This document shows positions 46,701 through 55,238 of a stretch of DNA of 64,000 nucleotides, piece by piece. The notes below the pieces were generated by a model. The model worked only from the letters and a program-made list of their open reading frames with translations. It was not told where the DNA came from and made no database searches. How positions within the stretch are numbered: position 1 is the stretch's first letter; each line of letters starts with the position of its first letter. The DNA comes from CAYWBI01 sp964456445 (GTDB lineage Bacteria > Calditrichota > Calditrichia > Calditrichales > J004), in NCBI GenBank assembly GCA_964456445.1, contig CAYWBI010000002.1, positions 1 to 64,000 on the forward strand, given 5' to 3'. The translations under genes and the position numbers were made by a program.

Positions 46701-46993
46701 TCGATGTCCAAAAACTCTATTGGCCCAGTCAGGATAAACAACCCAACACAATTGAATATATTAAAAACGGGATTATCGATTTGGTTATCAACATTCCTAA
46801 AAACTATCATTCCGATGAATTGACCAACGGCTATCATATCCGCCGGGCCGCGGCAGACTATGGTATCATGCTTATCACCAATCGTCAAATTGTAAAACGT
46901 CTTGCCGAGGCGCTTTCCCGGAAAGATATCAATGAATTGCAAATAAAGAGCTGGGATGCTTATCGCCTGGAAAATATTAAATTTAAAATTTAA
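43778..46993 (+). CDS. carB: Carbamoyl-phosphate synthase large subunit
   Basis: A 1,071-residue enzyme making carbamoyl phosphate from bicarbonate, ammonia and two ATP. Two homologous ATP-grasp halves are visible: residues 1-545, with GSAALKIGEAGEFDYSG, and 546-935, with GSGAYRIGSSVEFDWC. A C-terminal MGS-like regulatory domain (ILVSSGSIESKADLL from about 928) binds UMP, ornithine or IMP in relatives. GGACGGAA lies before the ATG. The 3' end lies inside a 31-base palindrome that also reaches past the stop codon, between carB and the convergent DUF5808 gene. Confidence 0.97.
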   Translation: MKKNIKKILVLGSAALKIGEAGEFDYSGSQAIKTLKEEGVETILINPNIATIQTSEHLADKVYFLPVNKTFVEKVIQKEKPDGILLGFGGQTALNTGLTLHQTGILEKHGCRVLGTPIETILATEDRKVFVTRLNEIGVKTARSAVAESEEEAVQTADKIGYPVMLRIAFALGGLGSGICTSEEILREKCRMALNHTSQVLIEEYLLGWKEIEYEVVRDRYDNCITVCNMENFDPMGIHTGESIVVAPSQTLTNRDYHYLREVAIKTIRHLGIVGECNIQYAYNPREEDYRVIEVNARLSRSSALASKATGYPLASVATRLSLGYGLFELTNAVTKTTSAFFEPALDYIVVKIPRWDLRKFRNVSYQIGSSMKSVGEVMAIGRSFEEALQKAIRMLGNGPVGFAANNDINFKDLETEISQPTDYRLFAIANALRQGFTVEHIHELSHINPWFLYKLANIISIESELSSFTASTIPKPLLQKAKVYGFSDMQIARICKVNADIIRELRRHFDLHPFVRQIDTMAAEYPAATNYLYLSYNAVAHDAVKKANKSVLILGSGAYRIGSSVEFDWCAVNAGKTLRELSYSTIMLNYNPETVSTDYDEFDVLFFEEISLETIIEINTLFNPLGTIISMGGQIPNNLAVALSKNNIPILGTSTHSIDMAENRRNFSDMLDRLEIDQPVWQELSSIEQAFSFAHRAGYPVLVRPSYVLSGAAMAVASNQNELEEYLNKAIEISPEHPTVISKFYENAKEIEYDAVAQEGYVLAYAISEHVENAGVHSGDATLVFPPQRTYLETMRRIRLIGQQIANELNITGPFNMQVLAKHNQVKVIECNVRASRSFPFVSKIIKSNLIDLATRAIMGEKLNKLDSTFFEVNFVGVKAPQFSFTRLEGADPVTGVEMASTGEVGCLGADFDEAFLKALISVGYRFPIKSILVSSGSIESKADLLESMRIFQKLGVQFFATDGTAKFMQANSFDVQKLYWPSQDKQPNTIEYIKNGIIDLVINIPKNYHSDELTNGYHIRRAAADYGIMLITNRQIVKRLAEALSRKDINELQIKSWDAYRLENIKFKI

Positions 46994-47000
46994 TATTTTC
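46970..47000. terminator. 31-base palindrome over the carB stop codon
   Basis: GAAAATATTAAATTT (46970-46984) and its exact complement AAATTTAATATTTTC (46986-47000) surround one base, A46985. The TAA of carB (46991-46993) lies in the right arm. It sits between convergent genes, so it may act as a two-way terminator, with the T-rich right arm helping on the plus strand. It is built almost wholly of A and T. Confidence 0.55.
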
Positions 47001-47067
47001 TCTGTCAGGACAAAGGATTACTTTTCCCGTCGTTACAAGATTTGTGCAACCCGGACGGAGGCCAAAT

Positions 47068-47337
47068 TCAGAAAGAATAATATATAAGAGCAAGCAGGGC
47101 AATCAATGAGGCAACACCTGCGGGATTTGCAAAATTGATGGTAAATCCCAATCCACTTTTTTTAGGCAAAAATGCGCGTTTGTCATGAGGATTAAAATAT
47201 ATTATGGCCAGTTTCCAGTACCTATCCTCATTGGGAACGCGATTACGCCAATTCTTTGTAACGATTGTTTCATAAACGGTAATCACAACAATCAGAATAC
47301 TAAACAGGATAATCAATAAAGAAAAACTCGAAATCAT
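47068..47337 (-). CDS. Small DUF5808-domain membrane protein
   Basis: About 89 residues: a helix from the start (MISSFSLLIILFSILIVVI), then a cytoplasmic part with WKLAIIYFNPHDKRAFLPKKSGLGFTINFANP, the DUF5808 signature (W-x-x-G/A-x-x-Y-x-N-x-x-D-x-R-x-F-V-P-K), and a closing hydrophobic helix. The start at 47337 has AGGAG six to seven bases upstream; a frame opening 15 codons earlier has none. The function of DUF5808 is unknown. It is convergent with carB and has no operon partner. Confidence 0.72.
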   Translation of the reverse strand: MISSFSLLIILFSILIVVITVYETIVTKNWRNRVPNEDRYWKLAIIYFNPHDKRAFLPKKSGLGFTINFANPAGVASLIALLALIYYSF

Positions 47338-47382
47338 AATTTTTCTCCTATAATATTCCTTGATAAATAGATATATATTCAA

Positions 47383-47831
47383 AAATTCTATTCAAAACAA
47401 TAATACGAATCGCAGATGAATAATGTTGCATATAATTTACTATTCTTCGGGAGAAACAAAATCGCCGATGATCAACATGATGACCCGTAGTAAAACAATA
47501 TGATTTATGGCCACTGTTAATTTATAAGGCAGGGTTGTTTGCAACGGTAAGTCCGGTAAAAAAAAGAGAGGGAAAATAATTCATCCTTTAATAGGAGGGG
47601 AAGTATGGAGGCGTTCTGTTAAACTCACTTTCTTAAAGGAGTAGTTTTTGAACTATTTGATCCCTCTCAACCAACGACCTAACTCGCTTTATCATAGAGC
47701 ATATATCATGCCAAGTTTTAAATATCATAGAACCCCGTATCCATGGGAACCACAGTGTTTTGTTTTAAGTTTTTAAATAACTTGTCCTGATTATCATCAC
47801 CCTATTGTGTGAACCATCGACAAATTCAAAA
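47383..47831. other. Gene-poor stretch between DUF5808 gene and cysS
   Basis: About 450 bases without a firm gene. Two short plus-strand frames have good ribosome sites: ATG at 47605 behind AGGAGGGG, five codons long, and a TTG at 47648 behind AAAGGAG running 42 codons to 47776 (with HRAYIMPSFKYHRTPYPWEP). Neither is recognised and codon use looks random. No tRNA or terminator was found. Confidence 0.4.
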
Positions 47832-49280
47832 TTATTCCCAGGTTGTTCCCTGAGGGGTATCTTTTATTGTAATACCCAATTTTTCCAGGCCATCGCGAAT
47901 ATTATCGGATAGGGCATAATTTTTTTCCTGTCGCAATTTGGAGCGAAGGTCCAGAATCAGGGACATCAATCCATCTATATCTTTTTTGGAGCCGTTTTCA
48001 GCTGCTACATCCAACTTCAAACCAAGTATGTTTTCTATATACGACCGAAACAAATCCAATGTACGTTCTTTGTCATCAGGAAATAGCCCTTTTGAGATCA
48101 GCGGTAATGTATCCTTTATAAATCCAAAAGTAGCCGCAATGGCCTTGGGCGTACTAAAATCATCATCCATGGCCTGAGCAAAAGCCGTTTTATAAAGATT
48201 TAAGGCCTGGGCTAATTCTTCTGACGGCCCCTTGTCGCTGGTAGTACAGTTTAACAATTTCTGATAATAATTTAAGATACGTTCCATTCCTTTTGATGCG
48301 GCATCCAATGCATCCTTGCTAAAATCCAGTGTGGAACGATAATGGCTGCTAAGGATAAAAAAGCGTATGGCCATGGCGCTATGGCTTTTTAAGGCCTGCT
48401 GAACGGTTATAAAATTGCCAAGTGATTTGCCCATTTTTGTGCCATCCACCGTGACCATATTGTTATGCATCCAGTAATGGACAAATGGTTTTCCGTTTGC
48501 CGATTCGCTTTGGGCGATTTCACACTCATGATGCGGAAATTTATTTTCCATCCCACCGCCATGAATATCAAAAGTTTCCCCAAGATATTTGGAAGACATA
48601 CAGGAACATTCAAGATGCCATCCGGGGTATCCCTCGCTCCAGGGGCTTTTCCAACGCATAATATGGGTTGCGTCTGCTTTTTTCCATAAAGCAAAATCCG
48701 CTGGATTATTTTTGTCGGACAGGACATTAACGCGGGTACCACTTTTTATTTCGTCCAACTTACGGCCAGAAAGTTTGCCATAGCCGGGAAATTTTTCAAC
48801 GGAAAAATAGACATTGCCGTTTTTCTCATAGGCAATATCTTTTTCTAAAAGTTTTTTTACCATCTCAATTTGTTCAGGGATATGACCGCTTGCATGGGGC
48901 GTAATATCGGGGCGTAATACATTTAGTGCATCCATGTCACGAAAATAGTGGATGGTATAACGTTCGGCAATCTCCATTGGTTCCAGTCTTTCCAGACGCG
49001 CCTGGGCTGCAATCTTGTCTTCCCCCTCATCGGCGTCACTTTGCAAATGTCCTACATCGGTTATGTTCTGGACATAGCGCACATGGTATCCAAGATGACG
49101 AAAATAGCGAACAACCACATCAAAACTTATATAACTTTTTGCATGCCCTAAATGTGCATCTCCGTAAACCGTGGGACCGCAAACGTAGATGCCCACAAAA
49201 CTGGGCGTGATCGGTTTAAACAGTTCTTTCTTCCGGGACATGGAATTATAAATTGTCAGATTATTTTTCTTTAACGGCAT
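47832..49280 (-). CDS. cysS: Cysteinyl-tRNA synthetase
   Basis: A 482-residue class I synthetase charging tRNA-Cys. The zinc cysteine and HIGH-type motif are in GPTVYGDAHLGHAKS near residues 35-49, the other zinc ligands in WHLECSCMSSKYLG and PHHECEIAQ, and the KMSKS variant is TKMGKSLGN near 284. The length is standard. It ends a short minus-strand group with ddl (10-base gap) and glnS. Confidence 0.97.
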   Translation of the reverse strand: MPLKKNNLTIYNSMSRKKELFKPITPSFVGIYVCGPTVYGDAHLGHAKSYISFDVVVRYFRHLGYHVRYVQNITDVGHLQSDADEGEDKIAAQARLERLEPMEIAERYTIHYFRDMDALNVLRPDITPHASGHIPEQIEMVKKLLEKDIAYEKNGNVYFSVEKFPGYGKLSGRKLDEIKSGTRVNVLSDKNNPADFALWKKADATHIMRWKSPWSEGYPGWHLECSCMSSKYLGETFDIHGGGMENKFPHHECEIAQSESANGKPFVHYWMHNNMVTVDGTKMGKSLGNFITVQQALKSHSAMAIRFFILSSHYRSTLDFSKDALDAASKGMERILNYYQKLLNCTTSDKGPSEELAQALNLYKTAFAQAMDDDFSTPKAIAATFGFIKDTLPLISKGLFPDDKERTLDLFRSYIENILGLKLDVAAENGSKKDIDGLMSLILDLRSKLRQEKNYALSDNIRDGLEKLGITIKDTPQGTTWE

Positions 49281-49290
49281 AATGCCATCC

Positions 49291-50292
49291 TCATTTTTTT
49301 TGGTGACTTGAATGGTTTAAAGCATCCCTGACGATGTAGTCAATCAAGGTCTCAAAATCCATTCCATGTGCGTGGGCCGCCTTGGGGAACAAGCTTGTTG
49401 CCGTCATACCAGGCAACGTATTTGCTTCCAATATGTAAGGATCCCCCTTAGAGGTTACCAGAAAATCTATCCGCGCGTAACTTTTACAGTTTAACAAATT
49501 GTAGGTTTCCCGCGCCATTTGTTGTATCAATTCGGTTATCGATGTGGAGATATCCGCGGGGACAATGTAATTGGACATGCCGCTTGTGTACTTGCACTCA
49601 TAATCATAGATATTATGCTTTGGTACGATATGAACCAATGGCAGGGCTTTGCCCGCAAGGACCCCAGCGGCGATTTCCTTACCACGAATGTATTCTTCTA
49701 CAATAACCTTTGCACCATACTCAAACGCCCGGGAAACGGCCTTGGGTAGTTCTGATTCGGAATCAACAAGACTCAGCCCAATAGTTGAACCGCCATCCGC
49801 CGGTTTTACTATCAATGGAAAATCCAAACCTGAAATACTAAGTGGATCATCGATAGAGCGTAAGCGGATAAATTTTGGTGTCGGCAGCTTCTCGCGCATC
49901 AGCAACAATTTGCTTACATCCTTATCCATAGCAAGGAGACAAGATTCAAAACCGGAACCGGTATAAACCATACCCAATGTATCCAATAGGGCCTGAACAA
50001 CTCCGTTCTCCCCTTTTCCCCCATGCAAGCCATTAAAAACAACATCAGGCCGAAGAAGTTTCAAAAGCTGAATATTTTGATAATAACCGTTAAAAACTGA
50101 GCTTTGCAAAAGGGTTTTTTTCTTCTGAGCGCTCAGGGGCAATTTCCGTACAAGCCGCTCCGTGTCCATTGCCGGATCGAAGGCATAAACATCGTGTCCC
50201 TTTGATTGTAAAGCCTTTATGATATTCTCGCCGGAATGAAGGGAAACCTCGCGTTCGGGCGAATCTCCACCAAGCAGGACAGCAATTTTCAT
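49291..50292 (-). CDS. ddl: D-alanine-D-alanine ligase
   Basis: A 333-residue ATP-grasp enzyme linking two D-alanines for peptidoglycan. The start has LLGGDSPEREVSLHSGENI, the middle has GSGFESCLLAMDKDVSKLLL and the C-terminus EANTLPGMTATSLFPKAA, with the usual metal and substrate residues. Glu in the first-subsite motif REVSL is present. The start overlaps the end of glnS by four bases (ATGA). Confidence 0.96.
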   Translation of the reverse strand: MKIAVLLGGDSPEREVSLHSGENIIKALQSKGHDVYAFDPAMDTERLVRKLPLSAQKKKTLLQSSVFNGYYQNIQLLKLLRPDVVFNGLHGGKGENGVVQALLDTLGMVYTGSGFESCLLAMDKDVSKLLLMREKLPTPKFIRLRSIDDPLSISGLDFPLIVKPADGGSTIGLSLVDSESELPKAVSRAFEYGAKVIVEEYIRGKEIAAGVLAGKALPLVHIVPKHNIYDYECKYTSGMSNYIVPADISTSITELIQQMARETYNLLNCKSYARIDFLVTSKGDPYILEANTLPGMTATSLFPKAAHAHGMDFETLIDYIVRDALNHSSHQKK

Positions 50293-51974
50293 TTTTGTTT
50301 ACTTTCAATTTTTGCCCAGGAATCACGCAAAGCGACCGTACGGTTAAATACAAGTTTATCCGTGGATGAATCAACCGAATCCAGACAATAGTATCCCTGG
50401 CGGAGAAATTGAAAATGATCCTCTGTCCCGGCGTCTTTTAGACTTTCTTCGAGTTTACAATGCTTCAAAACAATCAGTGATTCGGGGTTCAGATTTTGTT
50501 CCAGCTCTCCCCTGTCCGGGATTGGGACCTTAAACAGATGATCGTATAAACGCACTTCCCCTTCGATAGCATGTGCCGCGGACACCCAATGCAGGGTACC
50601 TTTCACTTTTCGGCCATCATCGGACCATCCTCCGTGGGTTTTGGGATCATAGGTGCAATGAATTTCTGTTATTTTGCCCTGATCATCTTTTTTAAATCCG
50701 GTACAGAAAACATAGTAGGCATGTTTTAATCGGACTTCATGCCCCGGCTTCATGCGAAAATATTTCCGTGATGCTTCCTCCTTAAAGTCTGCGCGTTCGA
50801 TATAGATTTCCCGCGAAAATTTTATTTTTCTCTTACCTGCGGATGGGTCCTCCGGGTTATTCTCTGCATCTAATTCTTCTACCTGTCCCTGCGGGTAATT
50901 ATCTATGATCACCTTAACCGGGTCCAAAACGACCATAACCCGTGTGGCTTTTTTGTTTAAATCTTCACGGATACTATGAGTCAATTGGGCAAAATCGACC
51001 AGGCTGTTGCTTTTTGCAACGCCAACGCTTTCACTAAAATTACGGATCGATTCCGCTGTATAGCCACGACGGCGCAGACCGGCAATAGTTGGCATACGTG
51101 GGTCGTCCCAGCCGCTTACATGGCCGTCGTTAACAAGTTGCAGCAACTTACGTTTGCTCATCATCATATAAGATAAGTTCAAACGGGCAAATTCAATTTG
51201 CTGTGGATGATGTATATCAAGCTGATCAATAAACCAATCATACAGAGGGCGATGATCTTCAAATTCGAGGGTGCAAATGGAATAGGTAATGCCTTCAATG
51301 GAATCAGACTGGCCATGGGCCCAATCATACATGGGATATATGCACCATTTGTCCCCCGTGCGGTGGTGATGGGCGCGCATGATGCGATACATTATGGGGT
51401 CACGCAGATTTATGTTTGGCGCCGCCATATCAATTTTAGCGCGGAGCACTTTGCTGCCATCTTCAAATTCACCGGCGCGCATTCGGGTGAACAGGTCTAG
51501 GTTTTCTTCAACAGAACGGTCCCGAAATGGGCTGTTGACGCCCGGCTTGGTCAGTGTTCCACGGTATTTACGGATATCATCGGGAGATAGATCATCTACA
51601 TAGGCCTTACCAAGTCGAATAAGTTTGAGCGCATAGTCATAGAGTTGGTCAAAATAATTTGATGCGTAATATTCCCGGTCTTCCCAATCGAAGCCCAGCC
51701 AGCGGATATCTTTTTTTATCGATTCGACATAGGCATTTTCTTCTTTGATTGGATTGGTGTCATCAAATCTCAAATTGCATTTTCCATTATAACTTTCCGC
51801 CAGGCCAAAATTCAGACAAATGGATTTGGCATGTCCGATATGCAGAAAGCCATTGGGTTCCGGTGGAAAACGGACGTGTACCTTTCGATCAAATTTCCCT
51901 GATTGCAAATCGGCATCGATAATCGTACGGATAAAATTGGACGGTTGCCCCACTCTGGATTCTTCATTTGTCAT
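50289..51974 (-). CDS. glnS: Glutaminyl-tRNA synthetase
   Basis: A 561-residue class I synthetase charging tRNA-Gln directly. It has HIGHAKSICLNFGLA near residues 42-56, LRFDDTNPIKE, and the KMSKS variant MMSKRKLLQLV near 272. The C-terminal beta-barrel anticodon domain is complete. Having GlnRS together with GltX means the amidotransferase route to Gln-tRNA need not be used. It opens the group glnS-ddl-cysS; 113 bases separate it from gltX upstream. Confidence 0.97.
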   Translation of the reverse strand: MTNEESRVGQPSNFIRTIIDADLQSGKFDRKVHVRFPPEPNGFLHIGHAKSICLNFGLAESYNGKCNLRFDDTNPIKEENAYVESIKKDIRWLGFDWEDREYYASNYFDQLYDYALKLIRLGKAYVDDLSPDDIRKYRGTLTKPGVNSPFRDRSVEENLDLFTRMRAGEFEDGSKVLRAKIDMAAPNINLRDPIMYRIMRAHHHRTGDKWCIYPMYDWAHGQSDSIEGITYSICTLEFEDHRPLYDWFIDQLDIHHPQQIEFARLNLSYMMMSKRKLLQLVNDGHVSGWDDPRMPTIAGLRRRGYTAESIRNFSESVGVAKSNSLVDFAQLTHSIREDLNKKATRVMVVLDPVKVIIDNYPQGQVEELDAENNPEDPSAGKRKIKFSREIYIERADFKEEASRKYFRMKPGHEVRLKHAYYVFCTGFKKDDQGKITEIHCTYDPKTHGGWSDDGRKVKGTLHWVSAAHAIEGEVRLYDHLFKVPIPDRGELEQNLNPESLIVLKHCKLEESLKDAGTEDHFQFLRQGYYCLDSVDSSTDKLVFNRTVALRDSWAKIESKQK

Positions 51975-52087
51975 AATTCACCAAATCAGTTGTAATTTTT
52001 TAAAAGTTGTTTGCCATCTGAATAATTTTACTGCAAGTCACCTGATTTCCATGGTAAACTACAAGTATAATTCCAGCATCAGAATGA

Positions 52088-53542
52088 CTAATTTTTAATT
52101 GTTAAATGCTTTTCCAGGGCCTGTTTTACAAAATCCAGAACCTTTTCCCTGCCAATTATATCGATAACCAGCGGCAACTCCGGCCCGGATATCGATCCTG
52201 TAAGTGCTACACGCACGGGTTTCCATAACGCCGGCCCCTTTATACCTTGTTCTTTTTGTATTTCTTTCATTATTGACTTAAAATGTGATGAATCAAATAT
52301 CTCTTGTTTCATCACCTTCTTCCTGAACTCCGACAAAACGGTTACGGCGGTTGGTACACGTAAAACTTCCAAAGCCTCGGGTTCATCGATGGTCAATGTA
52401 TCATGTATAAAAATTGCCGCAGTTGAAGGGATTTCGGCGGCATTGGATATTCGCGGATAAATGGCATCAATCATATTATGCAGCCTGTCGGGACCGGAAA
52501 CATCGAGACCCTGTTCTTTAAGAAAGGGGGTTAAAAATTCGATACGTTTTCCGGGCTCCATGTCACGCAGATAATGCCCGTTAAGCCAATCCAACTTTGC
52601 AACATCAAAAACAGCACCGGATTTATTGACATGATCAAGAGAGAATTGATTTATCAGATCGGTCATGGAAAAAATCTCCTGATTGTCGCCGGCGCTCCAG
52701 CCCAACAGGGCAACAAAATTGACCAGGGCTTCCGGCAGATAGCCCTTTTTACGAAAATCTTCCACGGCAACATCGCCCTGACGTTTGCTAAGCTTGGAAC
52801 GATCATGGTTTAAGAGCAATGGCAAATGGGCAAATTGCGGAATATCCCACTCAAAAAAACGATATAAAAGCACATGCTTCGGGGTGCTGGGAAGCCATTC
52901 TTCACCGCGTATAACATGGCTAATTTGCATCAGGTGGTCATCGACAACATTTGCAAAATGATAGGTGGGGAAGCCGTCGCTTTTCATAAGTACCTGATCA
53001 TCGATCAATGTATTATCGAATGAAACAGTACCCCGTATCATATCATCCACAATCGTTTCGCCAGTCTTTGGTACGCGCATCCGCACCACATAGGGTTCGC
53101 CGGCGGCAATGCGTTTATCCGCTTCGTCTTTCGGGAAATCCCTAAACCGGCCATCATATATTGGCGCCTCGCCCCTGGCAATTTGCCTTTCGCGCATCTC
53201 GGTCAAATCCTGGGTTGTAGCAAAACAGGGATAGGCCAATTTTTTATTCAATAAAACATCGATGTGCTTTTTATAGATATCAAGACGCTCGGATTGTTTG
53301 TAGGGGCCATACTCTCCACCCGATATCAAACTTTCATCAAAATCGATACCGACCCATTTCATGGCTTCCAGCAAATTTTCAAGAGCGCCTTCCACATAGC
53401 GTTCACGGTCGGTATCTTCGATACGGAGTACACAGACACCATTGTTTTTTCGGGCAAATAAATAGTTATAAAGCGCCGTACGCAAACTGCCAATATGAAC
53501 AAAGCCTGTAGGACTTGGTGCAAAACGGACCCGGACTGCCAT
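52088..53542 (-). CDS. gltX: Glutamyl-tRNA synthetase
   Basis: A 484-residue class I synthetase charging tRNA-Glu, which also feeds HemA in the heme operon. It has PSPTGFVHIGSLRTALYN at residues 8-25, DTDRERYVEGALEN, the KMSKS variant SKLSKRQGDVAVEDF and an all-helical anticodon domain. The length is normal. It is the last gene of the operon yebC-ruvCAB-queA-dedA-gltX, 14 bases after dedA. Confidence 0.97.
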   Translation of the reverse strand: MAVRVRFAPSPTGFVHIGSLRTALYNYLFARKNNGVCVLRIEDTDRERYVEGALENLLEAMKWVGIDFDESLISGGEYGPYKQSERLDIYKKHIDVLLNKKLAYPCFATTQDLTEMRERQIARGEAPIYDGRFRDFPKDEADKRIAAGEPYVVRMRVPKTGETIVDDMIRGTVSFDNTLIDDQVLMKSDGFPTYHFANVVDDHLMQISHVIRGEEWLPSTPKHVLLYRFFEWDIPQFAHLPLLLNHDRSKLSKRQGDVAVEDFRKKGYLPEALVNFVALLGWSAGDNQEIFSMTDLINQFSLDHVNKSGAVFDVAKLDWLNGHYLRDMEPGKRIEFLTPFLKEQGLDVSGPDRLHNMIDAIYPRISNAAEIPSTAAIFIHDTLTIDEPEALEVLRVPTAVTVLSEFRKKVMKQEIFDSSHFKSIMKEIQKEQGIKGPALWKPVRVALTGSISGPELPLVIDIIGREKVLDFVKQALEKHLTIKN

Positions 53543-53556
53543 ACCTTTTATCCTTT

Positions 53557-54168
53557 TTACTTTTTTTTATTTTTTTTTCTGTAATAAATCAGAACAGAAC
53601 CGGCGATTACCATCAGTGTAATAATAAGCATGATTTTATTATATCCACCGATAAGATCGATGATATGCCGCCAGTTATTGCCCAGCAAATAACCGCCCCA
53701 CATCAACAATCCATTCCAGACAAAAGCGCTGATTGTAGCTAATAACAAAACGGGAACCCATTTTAAATTAAAGATTCCCGCAAAAAGTGATATAACACTA
53801 CGTGTACCACTTAAAAAACGATTCGCCAAAATGACCCACAACCCATATTTGTCAAACCACACTTCAACCTTTATGATTTGACCTGCCGGGAATATTTTAG
53901 CCCGCGATTCCTTCTTCAGAAAACCAATCCCCAAGCGTACACCAATCAAATACATGGTAAAAAAACCAAGGACACTGCCCAGGGTGGTTGACATCCACAC
54001 ACCTAAAAAGCTGAGCTGACCGGTTGTGATCAAATAAGCCCCGATCACCGTGACCGTGTCACCGGGAATCGGGGGAAATGTATTTTCAATAAAGGCACTT
54101 ACAAAAAGAACAAGATACGCTACCAACGGATCGACTTGTGTTATAAAATGTTCAATAAACTCCAGCAT
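53557..54168 (-). CDS. DedA-family membrane protein
   Basis: A 203-residue inner-membrane protein of the DedA/SNARE-associated family, members of which flip lipid carriers such as undecaprenyl phosphate or phosphatidylethanolamine. It shows the family core: the acidic FVSAFIENTFPPIPGDTV (residues 22-39), then GSVLGFFTMYLIGVRLG, the FDKYGLWVILANRFLSGTRSVISLFAG motif with conserved Arg residues, and three more helices. The function of this member is unknown. It lies between queA and gltX with gaps of about 15 bases. Confidence 0.9.
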   Translation of the reverse strand: MLEFIEHFITQVDPLVAYLVLFVSAFIENTFPPIPGDTVTVIGAYLITTGQLSFLGVWMSTTLGSVLGFFTMYLIGVRLGIGFLKKESRAKIFPAGQIIKVEVWFDKYGLWVILANRFLSGTRSVISLFAGIFNLKWVPVLLLATISAFVWNGLLMWGGYLLGNNWRHIIDLIGGYNKIMLIITLMVIAGSVLIYYRKKNKKK

Positions 54169-54184
54169 GCACGTTTATTCTATT

Positions 54185-55216
54185 TTAGTAAATGAGCATA
54201 GCGTCGCCATAGCTATGAAAGCGATATTTTTTCTTAACGGCTTCTTTATATGCCTTCAACATGGTATCTGTACCAGCTACAGCACAAGTAAGGGAAAAAA
54301 GCGTACTGCCGGATACATGAAAATTGGTAATCAGCGCATCGACAACTTTAAAGCGGTAGGGAGGATAAATAAATTTATCTGTCCAGCCCGAATTTGCCTT
54401 TACCGCTTTATCCACAGTTGCAACCGTCTCCAGAGCTCGGACGGACGTCGTCCCGACTGCTACAATGCGCTTTCCATTTTGTTTAACCAAATTGATTGCC
54501 TCGGCTGCATCCTCGCCAACTTTGTAATATTCACTATGCATCTGGTGACGGGAAAGGTCTTCCACCTGGATGGGTTGAAAGGTTCCCAGCCCCACGTGTA
54601 AGGTTATCGGTATGATGATCACGCCCTTTGCCCTGAGTTTGTCAAGCAGTTCGGGTGTAAAATGCAATCCTGCGGTGGGGGCCGCAACCGCACCAATATT
54701 GTGCGCATACACTGTTTGATACTGTTCTTTATCACTTTCTTCAGCTTCGCGTTTGATATAGGGTGGTAACGGGGATTTCCCGACTTTGTTGATCAGGTTA
54801 AAAAAATCTTCGCCATTATAATCAAATTTAACAACCCGGCCGCCGGATGTTGTGTTATCAATAACGTCACAGCCTAAATCATCCGTAATTTGAATTCGGT
54901 TCCCCACTCTTACCTTGCGTGCGGGTTTTACAAGAACTTCCCACATTGTTTTTTCCAACTGACGCAATAACAACAATTCAACTTTGGCGTCGGTTTTTTC
55001 TTTTACCCCAAAAACCCGCGCTGGAAAAACTTTTGTTTCGTTTATTACCAGCCCGTCGCCTTCATTAAAATACTCGACAATATCTTTAAAAATTTTGTCT
55101 TCAAATGTTAACGTCTTTTTATTTACAACCATCAAACGAGACTCATCCCTGACTTTTACAGGGTATTGGGCCACGAGTTTAGCCGGCACATTAAATTGAA
55201 TTTCGGAAAGTTTCAT
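54185..55216 (-). CDS. queA: S-adenosylmethionine:tRNA ribosyltransferase-isomerase
   Basis: A 343-residue enzyme that adds the ribosyl part of SAM to 7-aminomethyl-7-deazaguanine in tRNA on the way to queuosine. Signature parts are AQYPVKVRDESRLMV near residue 17, GAVAAPTAGLHFT around 170 and IPITLHVGLGTFQPI, plus DALITNFHVSGSTL. No other queuosine gene is in the window. It lies 22 bases after ruvB. Confidence 0.96.
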   Translation of the reverse strand: MKLSEIQFNVPAKLVAQYPVKVRDESRLMVVNKKTLTFEDKIFKDIVEYFNEGDGLVINETKVFPARVFGVKEKTDAKVELLLLRQLEKTMWEVLVKPARKVRVGNRIQITDDLGCDVIDNTTSGGRVVKFDYNGEDFFNLINKVGKSPLPPYIKREAEESDKEQYQTVYAHNIGAVAAPTAGLHFTPELLDKLRAKGVIIIPITLHVGLGTFQPIQVEDLSRHQMHSEYYKVGEDAAEAINLVKQNGKRIVAVGTTSVRALETVATVDKAVKANSGWTDKFIYPPYRFKVVDALITNFHVSGSTLFSLTCAVAGTDTMLKAYKEAVKKKYRFHSYGDAMLIY

Positions 55217-55238
55217 AATTACTACTCCTTCTTGATTT

